A stretch of DNA of 64,000 bases from Porodaedalea pini. Its lineage: Eukaryota > Basidiomycota > Agaricomycetes > Hymenochaetales > Hymenochaetaceae. Positions 60,759 to 64,000 of the stretch are shown here, one piece after another. The notes under the pieces were generated by a model. It saw only the letters and a program-made list of their open reading frames with translations, was not told the DNA's origin and ran no database searches. Numbering within the stretch: position 1 is the stretch's first letter; the number at the start of each line of letters is the position of its first letter. Location of the stretch: assembly GCA_002794775.1 (NCBI GenBank), contig NBAY01000027.1:1-64000 (forward strand), in the 5' to 3' direction. Both the position numbers and the translations under genes were made by a program.

Positions 60759-63534
60759 TTATAAGTTCGCCCTTCGCGACAGCCTCTCAGGCCTTCCCAT
60801 CTGTGCTTGCTCCCGAACTGCTCTAGCTCCCTCTGCTCGTGATCCAGGAGTCGGCGTGTATGGCTCGCCTTTCTCTACCTGTTCTTGCCGCGTCCGCGCC
60901 TCTTTGGCACGCGTTCCCGCTGTCGGGAAGTCGCTCTCGGTACTTTCCTGCCGACGTGGAGTCGCCTTGAGACGAGGCTGCGAGCTCGGTAGCACCTCTC
61001 TCTTCACGCTGAGAGAAGCCCGAAAAGGGCGTCTTAGCTGCGGTGTCCTGTCGATTGTATTCAAGCTTCTCTCCTTAATACGTTTGGCCTCCTCCACAAT
61101 GTAGGCATTTGGTTCCGATTCCGCATCAGAGTCTGAGGCTTGCTCGTCCGCTTCCTCCTCTTCCTCTTCCTCCCCCTCGTCATCGTCATCCTCGCCCTCG
61201 TTCTCACCCTCTTCCTCCTCTTCCTCTTCCCCTACAATCGCCAGAGTGTCCTCGACCATGTCAATGGAATGCTGATCGTCGAATTCCTCTGTGTCTGCCA
61301 TGTTGATGTCACCTTCAGGACCTGCGTTCTCTTCTTCACGCCCTTCCACTGCCTGTATCGCGGCCATTCTCCTTCCTGGATTGAAGGCAGGTAGTGGAGG
61401 AGGCGGCATCATTTGAGGCTCTACTGAGCGGGAACGTGCGCGCGTGTTCCGGTACGGGGCATCGCCTCTTCCACTCAGAGATTGAGGTGCAGCGAGAGAT
61501 GCAGCAGCAGGATTCGTGCGCTGTGTGGCCAGCCGGATCCTCGGTTGCTGCGCTTTCTTAGAGGATGCAAGAGTTGGCGCTGACGCTGGAGCGGAGGGCA
61601 AAGATGGGTGAGAATTGGCGACACCTTGCGAAGCAGAACGCTCAGCGGAGGTCGGCTTTGATGTTTCCTTCCTTACCACGTCCTGACGCTGCTTAGACGG
61701 GCGCGAATTTTCAGCAATGATAGTGTCTTCTATGTTATTGACGTTCGTCGTTGTGAAGCGTGGACCTTGCTGACCCCGAACTCTGCGTTGCGAGCCCGCT
61801 CGGCCCACGTCAATTGGCTCATCAACGCTCGGTGAACGTCTTGAGGGGGCGGCATTCACAGGAACAGAATTAGATACCAGGCGACGCTGACGTGCCTGTG
61901 GTTGGCTTGACAGTGGAGCGTAGGTTTGAGTTGCAATGACGGTTGCTTGTGTGTCTTTTGGAGGTGATGGAGGGACAATTGTACGTCCCGTCGCGCCACT
62001 CCTAGCTGATGCAGATCGCTTTCTGTTTCGTGCTGCCATCCTGCGTTCCGTAGACGGCATTGAAGAGGGTGGAGCTTCGATCGGGCCATTAGCTTTCGTA
62101 GCCGACCGGTATTCAATCTGCGTCGCGACGAGAGTAGCCTGTGTGTTGCTTGGTCCTGCCTCGCGAGGTGGAGACGAACCGATCTGTAAGCCAAAGTGTT
62201 CGAAGTCCGGAGCAAAAAAGTCGTCATCGTCTTGGTCAAAGCTGCGGGCACCTAAGCATATACAAATGCTAAACAGTTTGCAAGCAAACGTACCGTATAA
62301 GGTCGTTCTCGTCCAGAGTATTCTTAGTCTTTCCTGTGGCAGCATTTGCCGCCTTTCTTGCGGGCTCGTGCCGTTGCCGTTGCCGTTGCCGAGCTTGTTC
62401 CGGCGTAGAAGGTGAGCCTGTATCAGACGCAATGGCTTTCTTCCGTTTACCCCCTCTGTCAGAATTAGCGGAAACGTCCCTCGCGCGCGTTGCCGACATC
62501 CGACGCTGAGACTTCCTACGTGGGACTCTCCCTTCTGCACGGCGTTCGTGGACCTCATCGGTAATATCAGCTGCTTCCTCACCGGATCGATCACCCCCTT
62601 CGTCAGATTCCTCGTCACTCTTTCTCCTTTTGTTATTCTCGAGGTACCGGTGACCGCGAGTGCGACGCCGCTTGCCCAGGCCGACCGCTCTTTCATCATG
62701 GGAATACTCGCCCATGCCGTCGGGACGGGGAGGATTGCGGAGAAGGTACTCATTAATCATCTCATCGAAGTGATCCTCATTGTTTTTGTATCGGCCCCGC
62801 CAGGATTGCCAAGGATGACGCTCTGCCCAAGGATATTCATCCTTATGTATCTGAATCCATGGTCATGAATTGATAGAGTCCATCGAAACGGTCGAAACAC
62901 TTACACCGTCACGAAGCTCTATGTAGACACTGTTACCCTTACGACCGCCGCTTGCCTTGTCAGGAATTCGACTTGCTAAGTATTCCGCCAGATGGACGTC
63001 GTCCTGTGCGATGAACGCTCTTCGTCTAAAAGCAGATACAATTCAGTTTACGACAAAGGAGGTCAACTTCAACTCACTGCGTGCCACTTTTGTGCCCTCC
63101 TTTTGATTTCTTTATAGGTTTGTCATGGTAGTACTCTTTACGATGGAGGCATCGCTTGATAAAATCTGGCATCTCGACGTAAGTCTTCTTGGAGTGAGAG
63201 AAACGAGCTTTGACCATGTCAAAGGACTCGCGGTGCACTAGTATGGTGTCCGCGTCGCGTTCATCTTCACATATGACCCCGCCGTTGTTCTAGTAAGAAA
63301 TGTCAGGACCTTATCACGCGACATAAATGTACCAGACACCTCGATGTCCCGTTCTAACTTCTCCTGCTGGTCAAGCGTCAGGCTTCGGTGCAAAAAGAAT
63401 TGCACCGGTTCCTTTATACGGTCACCCTTCACGAACACTTGAAACTCTGGTTGGTCCTCCGCTCCGTCGGTATCAGACTAGAAGAGCTAGATTAACGGCA
63501 TCCGAAGTACACAGATCTATGTATAGCTCACCAT
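60759..63534 (-). CDS. RAP1-like telomere protein (BRCT plus Myb)
   Basis: ATG at 63534 is followed at once by an intron, then SDTDGAEDQPEFQVFVKGDR with IKEPVQFFLHRSL. The BRCT region reads NNGGVICEDERDADTILVHR, SKKTYVEMPDFIKRCLHRKE and YYHDKPIKKSKGG. The Rap1-type Myb domain follows: RRAFIAQDDVHLAEYLASRI, GGRKGNSVYIELRDG and RHPWQSWRGRYKNNEDHFDE. The long C-terminal part is disordered, with Ser/Pro/Gln-rich sequence, repeated TQATxxATQ words and an acidic Glu/Asp tract (61.14-61.24 kb), ending at 60759. Rap1 binds telomeric complexes through Taz1/TRF2-type partners, and the Myb domain may bind DNA or protein. No clear C-terminal RCT domain was recognised. An extra 5' exon upstream of 63534 cannot be excluded. 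Confidence 0.75.
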
Positions 63535-64000
63535 TGAGAAGCAGGCAAAACAAATATGGTCAACCTCGACAGCGCAGGGAGTAGTGTTTGGTAACGACGC
63601 CGAATGTTTGACCAACTTGCAGTGTAAGTGTTAAGAAGGGTGTTGCAAAGAGGAACTGTTTGAGCAAAAGCACACACGAGCAAGACTGCGGTTGACAGAT
63701 GGTCCGCGGTTGACTGGGCGAACAAGGGACCTGCTGGCCGATATAACTATTCTGACTTGACAAGCGTTTTCAAGCACAGCCTACAGGTGCAAAAAGATAC
63801 TGTTGCTGCGAACAGAGACGTGTAAGTAGTGCACAGATGCAGAGTTGAAAATGGGGCGCGACGACTTGGATCAGGTTGTGTGACACAACCACTGTCACGA
63901 CGCGTTCAACCTCATGTGGAGACACAACAGGGCTCTGGTCAATTCGGAATCAATCTATCGCCTCCGTGTCAGTGTGTGTATTACGCTACTCAGTTCTAAA
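63535..64000. other. Window edge, nothing recognised
   Basis: Upstream region of the RAP1-like gene; small frames only. Confidence 0.35.

Overview
The window is a piece of a basidiomycete (most likely Agaricomycetes) nuclear genome. Genes on both strands are broken by many short introns of about 50-70 nt with GT..AG ends, one micro-exon is about 30 nt, and the gene set is typical of mushroom-forming fungi. That set includes short heme-thiolate peroxidases, fast-evolving F-box proteins, very long NOT4 and MOT1 genes, and a Tad1-like LINE. No rRNA, convincing tRNA or CRISPR array was seen.

Layout, left to right: SHR3-like ER permease chaperone (116-936, -); two tandem RTA1-like membrane-protein genes, both broken (1400-2601 and 3065-4289, +); RsfS/Atp25-type mitochondrial protein (4592-5363, +); unidentified gene (7021-8728, +); a ~0.6 kb element with perfect 31-bp terminal inverted repeats (9476-10081); a secreted or surface Ser/Thr-rich single-pass protein (10724-11560, +). 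A dense housekeeping block follows: MOT1 (-), JmjC protein (+), TSR3 (-), mitoribosomal mL41 (+), SPF45-like splicing factor (-), F-box-like protein (-), DCN1-like neddylation factor (+), a small membrane-anchored unknown (-), NOT4 (-), PDCD5 (-), CIA2/MIP18 (+), PAN2 (-), TBC-domain RabGAP (+) and SDH1 (+).

At about 47.8-55.2 kb the block is interrupted. A very short F-box gene (47807-48076) is followed by a degenerate minus-strand non-LTR retrotransposon (about 48.2-54.5 kb; ORF1 with zinc motifs, ORF2 with endonuclease, reverse transcriptase and RNase H), and then by what looks like the 3' part of an RWD/Prp3_C gene (54690-55157). After a gene-poor stretch come two tandem chloroperoxidase-like heme-thiolate peroxidase genes (-) and a RAP1-like BRCT/Myb telomere protein gene (-).

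Several genes sit in head-to-head pairs with short shared upstream regions (MOT1/JmjC, TSR3/mL41, PDCD5/CIA2, PAN2/TBC). NOT4 and PAN2, which belong to the two cytoplasmic deadenylase machineries, lie within 11 kb of each other. The clearest structures not explained by ordinary genes are the decayed RTA1 pair, the 31-bp TIR element, and the LINE, whose internal stops are all TGA. No clearly new multi-gene system was found.
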